Source of the DNA: Trichinella spiralis
Lineage: Eukaryota > Nematoda > Enoplea > Trichinellida > Trichinellidae
Reading direction: 5' to 3'
DNA length: 64,000 nucleotides
Assembly: GCA_000181795.3 (NCBI GenBank)
Contig: CM012954.1
Location: 15,858,853 to 15,922,852 of the forward strand
Both the position numbers and the translations under genes were made by a program. The notes under the pieces were generated by a model, which was given only the letters and a program-made list of their open reading frames with translations, was not told where the DNA came from and made no database searches. Positions 12,775 through 24,866 of this stretch are shown in pieces. Position 1 is the stretch's first letter. The number at the start of each line of letters is the position of its first letter.

Positions 12775-14579
12775 ATGATGAACAATACAACTTCGGTGTC
12801 CGTTTGTAAATTGATATTTCTGCAGCAGACTGGCGAAGCAGGGTAAGTGGAATTTTTTCAATTAAACTTGTGTTAAATTCATGAAAACTTTTTGTATTTT
12901 TTTAAAACACAATTTGAATTCATAAAACGGAGGCAATTTTTGAAATCTAACACTTCAATGCAATGTTTGTAACTGGCACTGGTGGATGAAATTACTTATT
13001 TGAAAACCCTATTAAAGGGGTAATTTTATCGAGATCAAACAAAAATGTCGAACTGTGTAAATCAGCTTATTATTGATTTTTAGTGTTAGGATATTGGATG
13101 TTGCGATAGTAATTCCAAATATTTTGTTCTTAATATTTTTGGTTTACAAATTTCCTCGAATTCGTACAAAACTGACAAATACAAAAAGTCCTGTGTTTTT
13201 TACATTTTTCTTAATGGTAAGGTTTTTTCCCATTGCCTTTATATACGTGGGCACATCTACCTGCATGTTTTGTTTTTGAAGGTTTATATCTCCACTATTA
13301 TCAGCGTAATTCGAGCTGTGACTGCCATGTTTGCTTCCGGTTTTAATTTTGATGGCAGAATTTTAGTAAAAGTATGCTCTTGCATTTTTATATTTGACAA
13401 AGCATTCATTTTTAAAGTGTTTTTTTGAAATGTTTTCCATTACACTATCATGTAATAATATAATGTAGAATATTTTATGCATTTTACACTGCAAACATTT
13501 TCAGGGTTTGTGGCTTTTATGGCGATTTTTTCTCGTATCTCTAGAATTGGTGGTTCTTCTTTTTGGTCTGTTTTTCGGTAAACATACGTATATTTTAATA
13601 TTATTATGTATAAGATATTTGTCATTTAGGCCATTTGGATAGCAGAACGAGCATTAAAAGAGCGTTAATTGCTACTGGTTTAGTTTCAGGCTTATTTTCC
13701 ATCTCACAAGTGAGCAATTTTATTATATTTGAAGTTGGAAGTGTTTAAATTTTAAATTGTATTTTCAATTTGAATAATTGCAAGCACTTTTTGCAGGCAG
13801 GTTTAGAATTTGATTCAAGCAGTGATCATGGGCCATTTTTAAGTGACAGCTCACGGGTGGTAATTTTCTCTCACGGAGGTGTGATATTTCTGCTGGTGTC
13901 TTCTTCGGTTTTTGCTCTGGTTTGTTTTTTATTTTTAGGAGAGAAATGACCTTAATTTGATTTATTTCAGCTATATTTGTCCGTATGTCTTGCACCTTTG
14001 ACATGTTTACAAAGAATTTTACTTGCTCCAAGTAATTTGTACACTGTTGTTATGCAACATGTGCTCTTGAAAATGATGTATATATATTTTAGAAAGGAAG
14101 AAATTTTACGTTTATTGCGCAATTTTGTGCTCATTATATAGTTTGCACATAGTTGGTTCTGCATTGCTACTTTGCGATGTGCAGTCTGGGTTATGGTAAG
14201 TGAAGTTATTTGTAACTTTCATTATTTATAATTTGATATTTTTGCTTAAAGCATACTTGCACTGCCGGTTTATTTGTATTATGCTTTCTATTTACCAACC
14301 ATGTATTATTCGTTTCTGCGAGGATACGGAGCGTAAGTTGTTCCTGCATGAATTGTTTGTTATCAAGTTAAATGTGCTGTTTACAGAAATGCAAATGAAG
14401 AACTGTTTTTTTCATACTCTCATCAAAAAGACATGTTCGCCAATCTTGCCGATGTAGACAGTACCCGTGCAACATTTGAAAATTTACATTCACCCAGACT
14501 AGACATTACTGCAGAAAGCTTCTCGGCTCATTCTGCTGGCTTGAAGTACAGCAACGATAATAATCACGAAAAAGTGTAA
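12775..14579 (+). CDS. TPRA1: TPRA1 (transmembrane protein adipocyte-associated 1 family)
   Basis: Seven-transmembrane protein of the TPRA40/GPR175 family, receptor-like but of unresolved ligand. Exons: 12775-12842, 13084-13216, 13282-13371, 13505-13577, 13630-13709, 13797-13919, 13971-14031, 14093-14195, 14252-14332 and 14387-14579, encoding 334 aa. Landmarks match the human protein: VIPNILFLIFLVYKFPRIR, SPVFFTFFLMV, FGHLDSRTSIKRALI, HGGVIFLLVSS, RKKFYVYCAIL, HIVGSALLLCD and YYSFLRGYG. The exon 7 to 8 junction (A|AA) was chosen because it reproduces the PS-R-FYVYAGIL alignment. Two adjacent ATGs (12775, 12778) make the exact start ambiguous by one residue. The C-terminal tail is cytosolic and not conserved. 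Confidence 0.92.
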
Positions 14580-14856
14580 ATAAAATGAATTTTTGCATTT
14601 TATTTTTGTTTCCAGTAAAATTAAACGAAAAATGTTTAAAGTAAGGCAAACAAACCACTTTTACGCATTAAATGCCGAATCAAATTATTACAAACAGAAT
14701 TTCAATTTAATATGCAGAGAAAGGCTAAGAAAAAAATATGCAAATGAAAAAGGAAATCAGGAGTTATATCAATGTAAAGATTAGAAACGCAAGGATAGCA
14801 AATATATAGATGTATTTTGTCGCTAATGCCCACTGGACTGACCAGCAGTCGCTGGG

Positions 14857-15841
14857 TCAGCAACTGTTGCACGATGATTGTCTGTCTCTGTCGGGTACTG
14901 CGTTTAGACGTATTTGATCTGCATTACTATACAAGTCCAAACTTTCTTGACCTTCACGATCTAATGCATCTCGTGCAATTTTTTGAAATGCCATATCGAC
15001 ATTGATAGCTTCCTTAGCAGAAACCTCAAAATACGGAATGTCGTTTTTCGATGAACACCAGAACTGTGCTCGTTTAGTACTAACCTGAAAAACATTAAAT
15101 CAGTTGGTCATTCTTGAAAATCGTTGGCTGTACTGTAAAATAAATTGCATCACTGAAAGGGTGGGTCATGCATAAAAAACGGTACGCAAGCACGTTCGGC
15201 AAGCATTAGCAACAAGTCTTACTAACCAATAATAAGAAAAAGAAACGAAAAGAAAAAAAAATAAACAATAAAACACGTTAACATCCAACTACTTACGGTG
15301 TGATTTTCCATATCAATTTTGTTTCCAAGCACAATGAAAGGAAAATGTTCAGGATCTCTAGGTGATGCTTGGATTAAAAATTCATCGCGCCAAGAGTCCA
15401 AGGACTTAAATGAGTTCGGATTGGTCACATCGAATACAAGTACGCAGCAATCAGCGCCACGGTAAAACGCTACACCAAGCGACTGAAAACGTTCTTGGCC
15501 GGCCGTATCCCAAATCTATAAAAAAAATACAACACGAGGTAATAACAAATCAAAACAAACAATGCTAATCCAATGCATTAAATAAAAAAAGAATAATAAC
15601 AATGCATACTTGCATTGTGACGAAACGATCATCGACGACCACATCCTTGGTTAAGAAGTCTGCTCCAATAGTAGCTTTATACTGATTGCTGAATCTTTTG
15701 TTCACATATTGATTCATGAGCGATGTTTTTCCAACCCTATTTTCAAACATATCGTAATAAACTAAACGAGTATTTTCAATTCACTTACCCACTGTCGCCG
15801 AGAATGATCACTTTCAATAAAACTTTCTTACGAGTTGCCAT
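14857..15841 (-). CDS. RAB7: RAB7 small GTPase
   Basis: Late endosome/lysosome trafficking GTPase, 208 aa (human 207). Exons: 15841-15789, 15736-15610, 15515-15297 and 15084-14857. All nucleotide-binding motifs are intact: GDSGVGKTS, the effector loop [23 protein letters not shown] and SAKEA. The family-specific segment [18 protein letters not shown] is present. The last residues read SSCNSC followed by TGA. This leaves two cysteines separated by two residues, whereas RAB7 proteins normally end in CxC for double geranylgeranylation. The upstream region (237 bp) is shared with the divergent hexokinase gene. Converges with TPRA1 (277 bp between stop codons). Confidence 0.96.
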
Positions 15842-16078
15842 TCTTCAAGTTAAAATCGTGAAAACACTAACTTATCGCCACACTTCACTAAAAATGAGTC
15901 AGCCGACCAATTACCGTAATCGAACATAAACAGCAAGCAGGCATTATTTCAAGTATACTGTAACATACTTGAATCTAGAAAATAAAACTTGCTCGTCACT
16001 TGGTGGTATACTGTACCTTGTCCTCAGTCAGTTGAGCGTGAGTTGTTGAAGGGTAGAGTTGTGCTTTGCGATAGCGAG
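15842..16078. promoter_or_regulatory. Compact divergent promoter region, RAB7/hexokinase
   Basis: Only 237 bp separate the two start codons, so both promoters and 5' leaders fit here. No motif is obvious. Function is inferred from gene arrangement. Confidence 0.5.
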
Positions 16079-19000
16079 ATGGAATTGCCTCCACGTGTTC
16101 GCGAAGTATTGGAGCCCTTCCACGTACGACGGGAGACGCTGCAGGTGATCAGAGATTTGATGGTGCGCGACTTCCAACGTGGTCTTGAAGTCGGTGCACC
16201 GCCTGCCGCATCTGCCATGCTCCCATCGTTCGTGCCGGTTTTACCTAACGGAACAGGTAAGTTTTTTGAGTGCTAAAGCAATTTTTTGCAATACTAAATT
16301 AAAATTTTACGGAACAGAAACTGGCAAGTCGTTGTCAATGGACCTGAGTGGTAAGAACTTGCGGGTACTGATGCTGCAATTGCAAGGTACCGGTGAGAAA
16401 CCGCAAGTTACCACCACGAACTTCCTTGTACCAAAGGAAGTGATGATCGGCACAGGAGTTGAAGTGAGCTAAATTTTTCAATTATTGCATATCATCTGGA
16501 CGTTTAACAAATTGTTTGTTTTAGCTCTTCGATTTTATGGTCAATTGTTTGCATAAATTTTTGGCCGAAAACAATCTGCTGAGCGAGGAGCTACCGCTTG
16601 GCTTCGTATTCAGTTACCCGGTGGAAATGAAAGGAATACGCAGTGCCAAGCTGTTGTGGTGGACAAAGGGGTTCAACGTCAAAGATTGCTTAAATCAAGA
16701 CGTTGGCACTTTGTTGCAAGAAGCTCTGAATCGAAAGCAGGTGAGATAAACATTTTACGCTTATTTTGAAGTAGCTTATATTCCAACAAAAATAGCCGGT
16801 AAACATGTAATGGGAAACTTCGGCGTCTTTCTCTATTTGTAAAGTTCAACCCAGATAAAAATCAATTCCAGAAGGTCACCGGTTTTCATATTGTCTCAAG
16901 GGCGTTTAGTAGTATGGGATTTGTTTACGTTGTAATTTTAGTATTTCAAATATTTAAATATTAATTTGCTTATAATTGTTTGAAATTCTGTTTCGAAATG
17001 AGTTTTGTTTTTAAAATTTTATTTGCATTCGGAGCAAGCAATAGCATCTGCGTTTTGCTTCAAGCAATCGATAATTTCGCTTAGACGACTATTGTCTAGC
17101 TCAGTCTGTCTGGCACATGCGTCTGTTGTTTCCGCTCAGCGGGTTTTTGGCCGTTTGACCGAATGACCGTTTGACCGCTGTTGATTACTCTCATATTCAT
17201 CCGATCGATTCGTCTGATCAAATATATTTATCTGGTGCAGATGTGTAGTGCAGACAAATATGATAGCGTTTTCCCTTTATGCTGATAGGAAGAAGGTCAA
17301 TACAATTATTTCAGTGGGAAAAACATTTTTTACAACTGATGTATTTTACAATCCTTCTGTATTATAAAATCTACTAGTTGATGATGCCGAGGAAGAGTCT
17401 TTTTAATTTTCAGTTTCAGTTAAAGAAAATTCATAGGCTGTCCAGTTGATTGTTTGAATGTGTTTCATCGCAGCAGAACAAACAATTACCACTGTAGATA
17501 ACATAGATTTATTTATTCACTTATTTGGTGTTTGCAGTTCTAGTGGCAAGTCTGCTTTAATTGAAACAGCAGCTTTATTTCAAATAGACTAATGGTCGAG
17601 CGAAAAGAATCGACGGAGATTTAGTCATAATTTCGATCAGCATGATGTTATTAGTTATTAATATATCATTTATATAATCGATATTTGAATTGCAAATAAG
17701 TTCAGTGCAAAGCAAATGTTCTGCCATTGAAAATTTGTTTAACAGTTGCATCAGTGTACTTTATTTTGACCGTTAAACATTTTAAGTAAGTTAATGAACT
17801 TTCGAAATATTAAAATGTAAAGCAAATATTATTGCCATCAAATTTGACATTTGCGTTTATTGTTGACTTAAGTTATACTGAACAAACTTTGTTATAATTA
17901 TATTTTATATAATTATGTTGCTCGCGTCGCTTTCGGCAAAAATTTTCTGTCGAAATGGAAAAATCGAGCATAAAAAAATATTTCTAACCGAAACTAGTAT
18001 TCGATCTATTTTCGGCTACTGCAAACTGTTAGTGGACAAGTATCTTATAATATGGAGAAAGTTTAATTATTGATTATGCGCAGGCTATGTTGATGGGTGA
18101 ATTTGTTAAATAGATTTTGCAAGAATTTTTATTAAATTTGAATTAATACTAATTTAATATAGATCAAAGTGAAAGTCAAAGCGATTATGAATGACTCAGT
18201 GGCACAGTTGGCATCGGCTGCGCATTGTTTGGGAAAAGACTGCACAGTTGGAGTTGTTGTCGGTGAGTGATATTTATTTGTTATTGACGTTTTAGCATAT
18301 GCAAATTTTGTTGTTCGCTACGTAATGTAGGGGAACAATTCTCAAGTTTGTTTGCTGTGTTGAATGAAAAAGAGATGGGCTTTTATTGATTTTTGAGTTA
18401 TTAGCTTTTTTGCATAATTAAGCGGAGTAATTCAGTGAATAGAATGTAGAAAATCTATTACGCTTCTCCACTATGTGGAATTGTTTATTGCTGAGAATAT
18501 ATCCTTTCATATATTTTGGGAAGTTCTAGTAGTGCTGTTTACGTTTTATTATTTCTTTCAACTGAGAGAAGATCAGGGAATGTTTGTTGTGGTAAGCGTC
18601 CAAATGGAAAGGGAACAACTGCCTCCTTGGAATGTTTTCAACTGACGTCAGTCAACACGCGGATGCACATTTGTGTTCCGAGATGGGAAATTTGAAATTA
18701 GAAGAAGCATTTTGAGACGGCGTAGAAATGAGCAGACGCCGTCGGCTATGCGCGTCTGTCTCTGGTCAGATCAATTTCACCGCGCGGCAGCTTTTCAACA
18801 AGCTAACTCGCTCAATTGTTGTTGTTGTTGTTGTTGTGAATTTATGAAATTTAATAATCGAAATTCGTAAACCGATGTTTTCGAAATTTGAATTTCTCTC
18901 CTGAAACAAAATCTTAAGAGAACGAAAGGATGTCTATTTTTTCATAATCTGCATTTCTAATGCTTGGGACGTAGTTGAAAGCCGATTGGTCGCTTTCTAT

Positions 19001-20457
19001 TGCACGCCAAGCATTCAGTCAATATTTACAAGTTGGCTTCAAGTCTGCTGCTTTTTTCCTTTCTTTTTCTATAAAAACCACTTAACATTACTTCATTGAT
19101 CCAGTTTTGATGTTTTTCTATTGTTGAAGTTTTATTCTGGGCAATATTTGTTCTCTACGCGCTGCATGCCAAACTGGATTACTTTTTTGATGCATTTCAA
19201 ATGTTTATATTTTTTTTCTGTATAACCTGAAAATTTTTTTTCTACTGTAGGTTATGGTTGCAATTCAGCTTATTTGGAAAAAGTATCAAGTATCAAGAAA
19301 TTGGACGCGGCTAAATATGATTATCACCATGAATATGTAAGTATCAGTTTTAGCATTGATCCTTTGAAATTACAATGGAAAGTGGGAAAAAATTAGATCC
19401 AAATTTAGCATACTTTAAACAAATTGAAACTGTTTATAAATTATTTGTTATTCTACGTATAGTTTGTTAATTTTATATACTTGTGCAGTTTGATCATTTA
19501 TTGTTTGCATTTATTTATTTGTGTAATAATAGATATTGCTATTATTTTTCAGATGGTTATCGATACAGAATGGGAAGAATTTGGCCGCAACGGAGAATTG
19601 GACATGATTAAAACAACATACGATAAAGATATTGATCAGCATTCAGTTCACAAAGGAAAACAAATGTAATATTTTTGTAATTTTCCTTTGTCTGATATAA
19701 TTTTGATTTTCAATTGATCTGCTTGCTTTTTTCAGAATCGATAAATTTACAGGCGCATTTTTCTTGGGAGAATTAGTGCGTCTTATAATTGATCAATTTT
19801 GTGTGGATGGCTTTTTGTTTGGCGGTTCAAGGCCGGAACAGTTCGTCACACCGGATGCATTTCCCACAAAATATGTCACAGAAATATTGAGGTAATGTAA
19901 AATATATGATATCCAAGCTATTTTACTTTTGCCTCTAATGGTGGTTTTTACTTATTATAGTGATGAGTTAGAAGACACACCGTTTGTCAATGTTCGAAAA
20001 ATTATGGATGAACTTCGTATACCAATTCATGGTATTTCTGATTACATGATAATCAAAGAAGTTTGTCACGCGGTTACCGAACGTTCAGCCAGTATTGTTG
20101 CAGCTGGTGAGTGAAATTTTCAGTTTATTTTTATTATAGCGTTGTGAATATTTATTTTTATTCATTTTAAGCAATTGCTGCATTGCTGAAAGTTCAAGGC
20201 AAGAAGAAAGTGGTCGTAGGATTGGGTGGAGCACTGTTTCAGAATCACCCCACCTATTTGGACATGCTCAAAAGTAAATTGGACGAAGTTATTCCCCCAG
20301 AAGTGACTGAAGTGAGCTTATTTTTTTGCCTATACTATATGTGAAATAAAGAAATATTTATTTAATTATCTTTTAGTGGAATGTCTGCGCAGATGAACAT
20401 GGCAGTGCATTTGGCGCGGCAGTAGTTGCGTTGGTCACGAAAACGATGTCTTTTTAG
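16079..20457 (+). CDS. Divergent hexokinase (nucleotide loops altered)
   Basis: Hexokinase-fold protein, 453 aa, the single-domain length. Exons: 16079-16256, 16318-16463, 16525-16740, 18163-18262, 19251-19336, 19553-19665, 19736-19891, 19961-20106, 20172-20311 and 20377-20457. Sugar-site elements are kept: FSYP (137-140), WTKGF (154-158), catalytic Asp in MND (D191), GYGCNSAYLE, TEWEEFG, and the Glu of GSRPE. The two nucleotide-phosphate loops are not canonical. The first, normally DLGGTNFRV, reads DLSGKNLRV (68-76). The second, normally GVDGTLY, reads GLGGALF (397-403). Introns 3 and 4 are long (1422 and 988 nt). Either a diverged active glucose kinase or a hexokinase-like protein with weakened catalysis is possible. 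Confidence 0.88.
16741..18162. other. Long intron 3 of the hexokinase gene
   Basis: This 1.4-kb intron is unusually large for the locus. It holds a short run of TGACCG/TTTGACCG repeats near 17150-17180. No exon or RNA gene recognised. Confidence 0.5.
18641..18652. promoter_or_regulatory. Palindromic full CRE in hexokinase intron 4
   Basis: A perfect 12-bp palindrome, ACTGACGTCAGT, contains the cAMP-response element core TGACGTCA at 18643-18650. It lies in the 988-nt intron 4 (18263-19250). Such a site can bind CREB/ATF bZIP proteins. Use in this gene is inference. Confidence 0.4.
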
Positions 20458-21076
20458 AGATATTTTGTTATTTTTTACTGATCTTTGCTGATACAGTTAT
20501 TTATTTTTTCAAATTAACTGTCAATGTGAAGAAAATCTCATGCTGAAAAATGAGAAGAATTAATCATTTTATTCAACCGATTCTTATACATTCTCTATCC
20601 CATAACAACAAATTTTTCATACGAGCAAAAACTCCGTATAGTCCGGATAGCAGTTTTTTTGTTCTTGTCTTCTTCTATTCATTATTTTTGTGATTGCTAT
20701 ATAATGTATTTGCTAAAACACTTTGTTCGGCTAGATTTAGGAAACATACATGTAGCTTAAAACTGTTTCCCATTGATGAATTTTATTAATAAACTTATAT
20801 TATTGAACTTTCGTATTGCACTGATTTGCAGGATAGAAGATTTTTTAAACCGAAATAAATTATTTTAATAAATAGCCATATCAATGAACAGTCACAAGAA
20901 GCATAGTAACGCTGACATACGTGTAGTTTGAAAGCGTTTTCAGTGATGAAATTTAATAATAACGAAACATTTAAATAATAACAAACTTTTAAATTGAATT
21001 TCAAATCTTTTAACCCAAATGTTTACATGAGAATGAATAGGGAAATCTTTGAACGATCACGTAATGCATATATTAA
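20458..21076. other. Intergenic between convergent hexokinase and NAA10
   Basis: About 620 bp of AT-rich sequence containing both 3' UTRs. An open frame at 20795-21004 (-) has no recognisable content. Confidence 0.6.
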
Positions 21077-21919
21077 TTAACACTGACTTCTTTTTGGATC
21101 TTTCTGTTTGTCACTTTCCAATGTTATTGGCTTCTGTGACCAAAATGTCGCCGGATCAGCTGGTATTATACCTCTCTACATGAAAAATATTTACAACAGA
21201 AAACGAAACTTCACTATTTACCTGTTTGGCAAATAACACCAAATCCCTTCGCATAGCATAAGCATCCTCTCCATCAGCATAATATTTTGGCTCTATTTCG
21301 TTTATTCTGAAACGTATTTAAAATTATGAAAAATGATAGCTCTATTTTTTTACCTACTCAAATTTCAAAGTGTGTTCGTATAAACTGAGTGCAGCTCTGT
21401 TGCTCACTCGTACATGAAGCGATACGTATTTTGCATTGAACGTTTCTACCATTGCAATTGCTGTCTGATCCATCAATTTCTGGGCTATACCCAAACGCCG
21501 ATAAGATCTTTTAACTGCCTATAAAAATATCTGTTTAACTACAACACCAGTGTTTAATAAAAAACAAATTATACTAAAGATGTAATGTGACCATGCGGTT
21601 CTTCAGAATCTTCTTCCCTATAATGGCAGAGATGAAATAATCGTTGACACATTTATCACATTTTGAAATAAGCTTACATCTTCGCCAATACATATCCAAC
21701 AATTCGGCGTTTCTCATCTTCGGCTACGTATGAAAGCTGTGGCCATGACAGACCATGATAAAAGTAATACTTCATGTTATAATTTTCTGGTAGGCATAAG
21801 AAATTACAGTGCTGCGTGTTCAACAGATCACTGGGCTTAAATATTGATTGCAATGAATAGAAGAAGAATAAAATGAGTGAAATAATAAATGCACTCACCA
21901 CTGCGCATCGAATGTTCAT
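21077..21919 (-). CDS. NAA10: N-alpha-acetyltransferase 10 (NatA catalytic subunit)
   Basis: GNAT-fold catalytic subunit of the NatA complex, which acetylates N-terminal Ala, Ser, Thr, Gly and Cys after Met removal, co-translationally with NAA15. Exons: 21919-21899, 21835-21678, 21617-21575, 21518-21358, 21306-21222 and 21175-21077, encoding 188 aa. Strongly conserved blocks are [52 protein letters not shown], the acetyl-CoA loop [26 protein letters not shown] and [14 protein letters not shown]. The first exon codes only seven residues, fixed by the human alignment. The protein lacks the long acidic/serine C-terminal tail of vertebrate NAA10; it ends in a short basic tail. Confidence 0.96.
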
Positions 21920-23255
21920 GACTGAAAATAGTGCAAATTCTTCTTTCTAAAGAAATATACATTTCATTTTTCAAGATAACTTTAAATTTATTCAGTGAAC
22001 AGACAAATCTAATGAAGAACAAAAGCTAAACTGCAATAAATTAAAGGTGAAGCGGATGATAAAATTTCTGCATATTTACTTTATAAATTGTTTGCAGGCG
22101 TTAGTAAAATATATGAACTTTCAATTCAGAAATTTTAAAGCATGAAAACTTTCAAAATTTTTAAAAATTATTCAGTTTCAAGTATTATAAATCAATTTCA
22201 AACGTCAGACCCGTTAACCACTGCACTGCTAAATATAAAACGTGGACCCTAATGATCGTTTATTGATCCATTAGAATGTGAAACGAACATACTGGATTGA
22301 TATTACAACACGGAATTTCAAAATAGAATAAAACTACATCTATATTGCTGCTTTTTTTCATAAATATACTAGAAAAATAAAATATATTAATACAACGATG
22401 GAAATCTTGATGATAAATGAAAAAAGAACCACAACCGCACTTATTCGTTAAATATTAAAAATTATTTAACAACATTTGCATTAAAATATTCATTTTTTCA
22501 TAAAAAATAGATTAAAAAAACATATAGCTACAGTATTTAATAATTTTAAAATTAAGATCAAATAGTTACTGTAGTTCAAGATATAAGTTGATAATGAAAT
22601 ATTGCAGCTATGTATTTATTACGTGACTTCTAAAGTAAATAATTCTGTAAATTGATCATATTAAATTGGTAATATCTAAAATTAAATAAGAATTATAAAA
22701 ACGAAACTTGTGTATTTGCATTGGTATAGTTTATCACTTACAAATCGGGTGATCATTTGTTATTGATAATAGGTAATTGCAATAATTTCGTATTATTTAT
22801 TTTTTGTGGCATTGTGTGAAAATGATAAAATTATTATTTGTAAACTTGTTCTAAGTGGTATAAATATATTTTGAACGCGAAATCGTTTATTTTCATGTAT
22901 TTAGTTTCAGGGGTAGGTGATTTTCTTGAATTCAACATAGAAAATACTTTGTCAAAGAATGATTGAATAATTTTGTTGTACGAAATTGTTACATGGAAGA
23001 AATGATCATCAAATCGATTGTTCATTATTTGCTGGTTACCAGCGGCTCATACAATGTAATTAACGAACGTCCACTATGCAGACCCAGGCACCATGCAGAC
23101 AATACTCGCTAGAATGGCAAGCGAGAGTGTTATTGATCGTTCGTTCGATTGTGGAAGGAGTGGCAGTAGTTCTCCACGATTGAGAAGCATGCTGCAAAGT
23201 CTGAGAAAGTGGCGGCAACAAGATCGACTCGAACCGTGGTGGATGTTGTTACTGA
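21920..23255. other. Divergent intergenic region, NAA10/K2P channel
   Basis: AT-rich upstream region for both genes. A more GC-rich stretch at 23040-23255 directly precedes the channel start and is probably its 5' leader. The open frame starting at 23093 is in another frame from the channel and has no family match. Confidence 0.5.
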
Positions 23256-24866
23256 ATGTCGCATCAGACGCATCAGAGGAAAAATATCCGCGCCTTTTCT
23301 CTCATCGTCTGCACGTTGGGATACTTGATGTTCGGTGCAGCCGTCTTTGATGCACTCGAATCCGAAACCGACAATCGAAAATTGCAGTTGCTCCAAGAGT
23401 TGATGAGCCGCCTGCGCCACAAGTACAATTTCACTGACGACGACTTCCGAGTTCTGCAGACAGTCATTATCCGGTCTATACCGCACAAAGCCGGATACCA
23501 GTGGAAATTTGCCGGGGCGTTTTATTTCGCCACCGTGGTGATCACTACTGTCGGATATGGTCACTCGACGCCGGCGACGAAGCTCGGCAAAGTGTTCTGC
23601 ATGTTTTACGCTTTGTGCGGTATACCGTTGAATTTGGTCATGTTCCAATGCATTGGGGAACGTTTGAACACGCTGATTGCTTACGTTTTGTACAAAGTGA
23701 GAAAATTTTTCAAATTCAACCAACACCAAGTCACTCACACGCAGATGATCCTCGTCAGCACTACCCTAGGAACTATGGTTATAATGTCCGGAGCTTATCT
23801 TTTCCACAAGTAAGTTTATTCGTTGTTATTTTATTCATCTGTTGGAAATTATTATTAATTTATTTCACCTCGAGCGTTTATTCATCATTGATTGTTGATT
23901 AATCTCTTCCCTGTTCACATAGAATATTTTGAAAAATTTCCCTCACTTCATTAAGTATTTGATCATTTAATTCAATAGAAAAGAAATTCTTTTTTCAATA
24001 GAATTATTATAGTTTTTATTTTTTTTAATTGTATAATTTTCCTTTCATTCGATTACACGGTGGATTTCATTTCAGTAATTCATAATAATGAGGGCAGTAA
24101 TTTTAAAACACTTGTTTTCTTTGGAAAGCAGTAGAACAATTTAAAATATTATAATGTCCGATTTTATTCTCAACATACATCGTTATATTAGAAAAGGGCG
24201 TTTCATTTCAGATATGAAAATTGGACATTTTTTGAAGGGTTCTATTATTGCTTCATTACTTTGACCACTATTGGCTTCGGTGATTATGTGGCAATTCAAA
24301 AAAACTATGCCTTGGAAAAGCACTTTGATTATATTGTGCTCAGTTTGCTGTTTATGCTTTTCGGTTTGGCATTGTTTTCTGCCTCGGTGAATTTGTTTGT
24401 ACTTCGCTTTATGGCATCCAAGTCCGATTTAGAAAGCCGCAAAGTTGCCGCACTACTTCCCGCCCTACCGGCATTACAGTACACCAGGAAAAGCTACCAG
24501 AATCAGGGATCGCATCGAATTTCATCGAGGCGCCTTTCACCGTTGATCACATTGTCTGGGTTTTCGTTCAGAAGGCGTTCACAGTCCGAGGGCGATGAAT
24601 ACAACTTGAGAGCTTTGGACTGGCAACAACATCCTGAATCCCCCTGGCACAAGCAACGTGAAGCAGTACAACTTGCCTGGTCAGATTTGAATACGGTCGA
24701 CCGGTCGGTTAGTCACGTGAATTTCAACAATTTGCCAACAATATTCGTAAGTAATGCAGAATATGCTGGTAACAAAAAGCCTTTTTATTTGAACAACTTC
24801 AATTCGACACAACAAACAGCCAACTCAATTTCAAACTGTCGTTTCAAATCCATATCGACAGTTTGA
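23256..24866 (+). CDS. TASK-like two-pore-domain potassium channel
   Basis: K2P leak channel, 402 aa, two exons (23256-23809, 24212-24866). The N-terminus RKNIRAFSLIVCTLGYL...GAAVFDALES is almost the TASK N-terminus, fixing the start at 23256. Pore 1 filter TTVGYG (97-102) is followed by His103 in the GYGH position used as the external pH sensor in TASK channels. Pore 2 filter is TTIGFG (203-208). M4 ends in VLRFMAS, matching the TASK VLRFMT motif that controls gating and anaesthetic response. The approximately 150-aa C-tail is Ser/Arg-rich and includes RRRSQS, a plausible phosphorylation site. Close to C. elegans TASK-type twk genes; exact orthologue not assigned. Confidence 0.94.

Noticed and set aside
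23093-23350. Open frame overlapping the K2P channel start
   Set aside because: Different frame from the channel, no family resemblance; the TASK N-terminus fixes the real start at 23256.
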